The translations under genes were made by a program, and so were the position numbers. This document shows, one piece after another, positions 5,748 through 7,305 of a stretch of DNA of 7,305 nucleotides; position 1 is the first letter of the stretch, and each line of letters starts with the position of its first letter. Under the pieces are notes generated by a model that had not been told where the DNA came from, ran no database searches, and saw nothing but the letters and a program-made list of their open reading frames with translations. Source of the DNA: Anaerolineaceae bacterium (GTDB lineage Bacteria; Chloroflexota; Anaerolineae; JAAYZQ01); assembly GCA_012514775.1 (NCBI GenBank), contig JAAYZQ010000297.1:1-7305 (forward strand), given 5' to 3'.

Positions 5748-6788
5748 CTACGCCTCGCTTTCCCCTGCACCTCGGCCGCGGCGCAACAGCCAGATCACCA
5801 CGCCGCCCAGGGCCAGGGCCACCAGCAACGCGCCGCCCGCCAGGAAGAGGATCAGCGTCCCGCCCCCCGCCTGGCTGCCGGCTTCGACCTGCGTGCCGGC
5901 CTGCCCCATCACCCGCGCCACGGGTACGATGGTCGGCAGGGGCGTGCGCGTGGGCAGCGGTGTGGCCGTGGGCGGGCCCGGCGTGGGCGTAAAGGTGGGC
6001 GTCGCAGTGGGCGTGTGGGTAGCCGTCGGCGTAGGCGTGTCCGTCGGGGTCGGCGTCGGCGTCTCGGTGGGCGTGGCGGTCTCGGTGGCGGTCGGCGGCA
6101 GGTCCGTGGCCGTCGGCGCCGCCGGCCGTGGTGTGGAGGTCGCCGGACGGCGGGTCGGCGTCGGCGAGGGCTCCGGCGTGACGGTCCAGACCGGCTGGCT
6201 GGTATCGGGCCACAGGCCCACGGCGTCGATAAAGATCCAGTCGTTGCCGTACGTCGTCTGGTGGTTGACCCACACAAAGACGGTCATCGTCGGGCCCGTC
6301 GCCCGGGCGCTGACCGTCAAATCCGGCCAGGAGTTGATCCCCCATTCGGCCGGGCCCCAGATAACCGAGCCGGCCTGGGGGTTGGTTCCGCCCGTGGGGT
6401 CGAGGCCGAGCTTGCGCTCAAAGTCGGGCTGGGTGACCGCTGCCCAGCCGGCGTCGGCCTGGTAAACGACACCGGGCGTGACGGACACCTGCTGGAAGAT
6501 ACCGGCGGTAAACGGGGCACCGTCAGACAGCAGCCAGAGGGAGGGAGCACCCCAATAGGTGTCGATGGAGGACCGGAAATCCACGTTGCCGCCCAGGACA
6601 AAGTGCGTCCAGCCCACCGGCACCTCAAGGCGCTTGCCCTCGTAGAATTGCTCGCCAAAGGCGTCAAAGCCGCAGTTGTGGGTCAGATTGCCGGGTTCCT
6701 GGCAAGGATTCCGCGCACCGGCGTGTATCCTCGAGTCCCAGGCGCCCGATGCCAGCAGCAATCCTGCCAGGCACAGGGCGAGCACCAC
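5748..6788 (-). CDS. Secreted surface protein: beta-sandwich-like domain, Thr/Pro stalk, C-terminal membrane anchor
   Basis: I do not recognise a named family. From GTG 6788 the protein has 346 residues. A hydrophobic export signal (about 1-16) is followed by a domain at about 30-195 rich in aromatic and Gly residues. Its pattern is N-x-GF near the start, P-x-GW, then alternating beta-like segments such as FQQVSVTPGVVYQADAGW and a final DWIFIDAVGLW. This resembles carbohydrate-binding jelly-roll folds, a weak inference. Residues about 203-288 are a Thr-Pro/Thr-Ala stalk. Residues 311-335 form one membrane helix followed by RRGRG, a stop-transfer anchor, so the domain faces outward. The conventional start lacks a ribosome site; an in-frame ATA at 6812 lies 5 bases after GGAGG and would add a basic n-region (QRQRRFR). 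The stop is one base before the preferred start of the selenoprotein gene, so the two are probably co-transcribed. Confidence 0.8.
   Translation of the reverse strand: MVLALCLAGLLLASGAWDSRIHAGARNPCQEPGNLTHNCGFDAFGEQFYEGKRLEVPVGWTHFVLGGNVDFRSSIDTYWGAPSLWLLSDGAPFTAGIFQQVSVTPGVVYQADAGWAAVTQPDFERKLGLDPTGGTNPQAGSVIWGPAEWGINSWPDLTVSARATGPTMTVFVWVNHQTTYGNDWIFIDAVGLWPDTSQPVWTVTPEPSPTPTRRPATSTPRPAAPTATDLPPTATETATPTETPTPTPTDTPTPTATHTPTATPTFTPTPGPPTATPLPTRTPLPTIVPVARVMGQAGTQVEAGSQAGGGTLILFLAGGALLVALALGGVVIWLLRRGRGAGESEA
5925..6182 (-). repeat. Low-complexity Thr-Pro/Thr-Ala-Pro stalk-coding repeat
   Basis: About 86 codons encode degenerate units such as TPTPT, TATPT and TETPT. Simple-repeat DNA of this kind is rich in GTGGGCGTC-like units on the plus strand. 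Stalks of this style are frequent in Chloroflexota surface proteins. They are probably extended and may be glycosylated. Repeat length may vary between strains. Confidence 0.85.
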
Positions 6789-6817
6789 TCGAAAACGGCG
6801 TTGTCTCTGTATGATAT

Positions 6818-6822
6818 CCTCC
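6818..6822 (-). promoter_or_regulatory. Strong ribosome binding site facing an ATA codon
   Basis: GGAGG (within GGGGAGGA) on the minus strand is 5 bases from an in-frame ATA at 6812-6810 but 29 bases from the first conventional start, GTG 6788. The site suggests that translation of the stalk protein begins upstream of the GTG, at ATA (or the ATC at 6815). Confidence 0.55.
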
Positions 6823-6842
6823 CCTTACTCGCAAGCCGGGGC

Positions 6843-6871
6843 ATTATACCCCAGAAGGGCCGGGCTCGCAA
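6843..6871 (-). promoter_or_regulatory. Promoter for the stalk-protein/selenoprotein operon
   Basis: On the minus strand TTGCGA (6871-6866), a 17-base spacer and a perfect TATAAT (6848-6843) give a near-consensus promoter. The -10 is flanked by GGGG and CCCC. The start would be near 6836, only about 24 bases before the ATA at 6812 and about 48 before GTG 6788. Confidence 0.75.
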
Positions 6872-6926
6872 ACGCGCAGAAGCCAGAAGCGCGGGCGACA
6901 AAGGCCCGGATCGGACGTCGCGCAGG

Positions 6927-6955
6927 TTGGGCCTTCACGGATCTCGTGCTATAAT
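6927..6955 (+). promoter_or_regulatory. Promoter for the MazG-like gene
   Basis: TTGGGC (6927-6932), a 17-base spacer and a perfect TATAAT (6950-6955) preceded by TGC (extended -10). The start near 6962 leaves about 24 bases before the GTG at 6986. Confidence 0.7.
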
Positions 6956-6985
6956 GGCCGGGCTGCCGAGCTTTGGGAGGAGAAC

Positions 6986-7300
6986 GTGTCCAAAACAGTC
7001 CAAGAGTTCCAGTCTGACGTCGACGCCTGGATCCAGGCCGTGGGTGGGGGCTACTGGGCGCCCCACGAAAACCTGGCGCGCATCGCCGAAGAGGTGGGCG
7101 AGCTGGCGCGGCTGATCAACCACCAGTACGGCCCCAAGCCCAAGAAGGCGGAGGAAGCCGTCCAGGAGATGGGCGAGGAGCTGGCCGACATCGTCTTTGC
7201 CATCATCTGCATGGCCAACGCCCTGGAGATCGACCTGGGCCAGAGCCTGGAGGGCGTCATTGCCAAGGTGTGGCGGCGAGACCGAGATCGGTACAAGTAG
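6986..7300 (+). CDS. MazG-type nucleotide pyrophosphohydrolase (single-domain)
   Basis: This complete 104-residue cytoplasmic protein belongs to the all-alpha NTP pyrophosphatase superfamily, whose members hydrolyse nucleoside triphosphates to monophosphate and pyrophosphate, often to clear abnormal nucleotides. The metal-binding pattern E-E-x-x-E is seen at Glu35-Glu36-Val-Gly-Glu39 and the second half E-x-x-D at Glu65-Leu-Ala-Asp68, followed by IVFAIICMANALEID. It is a single short domain, unlike the two-domain MazG of E. coli. The start is GTG 6986, with GGAGG ending 5 bases upstream and a strong promoter before it. The stop TAG lies five bases from the window end. It is transcribed away from the stalk-protein operon and no functional link with it is evident. 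The preferred nucleotide cannot be read from the sequence. Confidence 0.92.
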   Translation: MSKTVQEFQSDVDAWIQAVGGGYWAPHENLARIAEEVGELARLINHQYGPKPKKAEEAVQEMGEELADIVFAIICMANALEIDLGQSLEGVIAKVWRRDRDRYK

Positions 7301-7305
7301 AAAAA

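Noticed and set aside
5925..6182. Repetitive stretch considered as a CRISPR or tandem-repeat array
   Set aside because: Units are degenerate, in frame and encode Thr-Pro; there are no conserved repeats with unique spacers.
5223..7115. Long plus-strand open frame of about 630 codons
   Set aside because: It is antisense to two supported genes, crosses their promoter, and encodes Arg/Gly-rich low-complexity sequence produced by the stalk repeat.

Overview
The window is high-GC bacterial DNA with densely packed genes on both strands. A cell-surface protein with a long Thr-Pro/Thr-Ala stalk and a C-terminal membrane anchor, two lipoproteins, and a family 5 peptide-type ABC importer fit a member of the Chloroflexota (Anaerolineae-like). 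That assignment is inferred from protein style, not from a marker gene.

Layout: (1) 2-328, minus: start of a small S24/S26 signal-peptidase-like protein that runs off the left edge. (2) 495-842, minus: pterin-4a-carbinolamine dehydratase with a near-consensus promoter. (3) 843-1125: divergent control region with a promoter for each side and a plus-strand hairpin/T-tract. (4) 1126-4601, plus: substrate-binding lipoprotein and two permeases of a dipeptide/oligopeptide-type importer, with no ATPase gene present. (5) 4619-6788, minus, convergent with the importer: a stalked, membrane-anchored surface protein followed one base later by a 5'-nucleotidase-like lipoprotein. (6) 6789-6985: a second divergent control region with two near-consensus promoters. 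(7) 6986-7300, plus: a complete MazG-type nucleotide pyrophosphohydrolase.

The main result is in region 5. The lipoprotein looks like two genes because a TGA at 5387-5389 interrupts it. The frame is unbroken across the TGA, and the joined protein reads E-P-C-G-TGA-G-Q-N-A-T-G-G-F-R-R-R-A-T. From memory of this family, the usual form is E-P-C-G-C followed by GG-x-x-RRAT, which puts the TGA at a conserved Cys. Thirteen bases after the TGA is a perfect 7-bp hairpin with a GUU loop, the layout of a bacterial SECIS element. I read this as a probable selenocysteine protein with a C-G-U motif, anchored outside the membrane. Several histidines of the classical 5'-nucleotidase metal site appear to be replaced, so its chemistry may be redox or metal binding rather than nucleotide hydrolysis. 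The last point is inference. The selenocysteine machinery (selA, selB, selC, selD) is not in this window.
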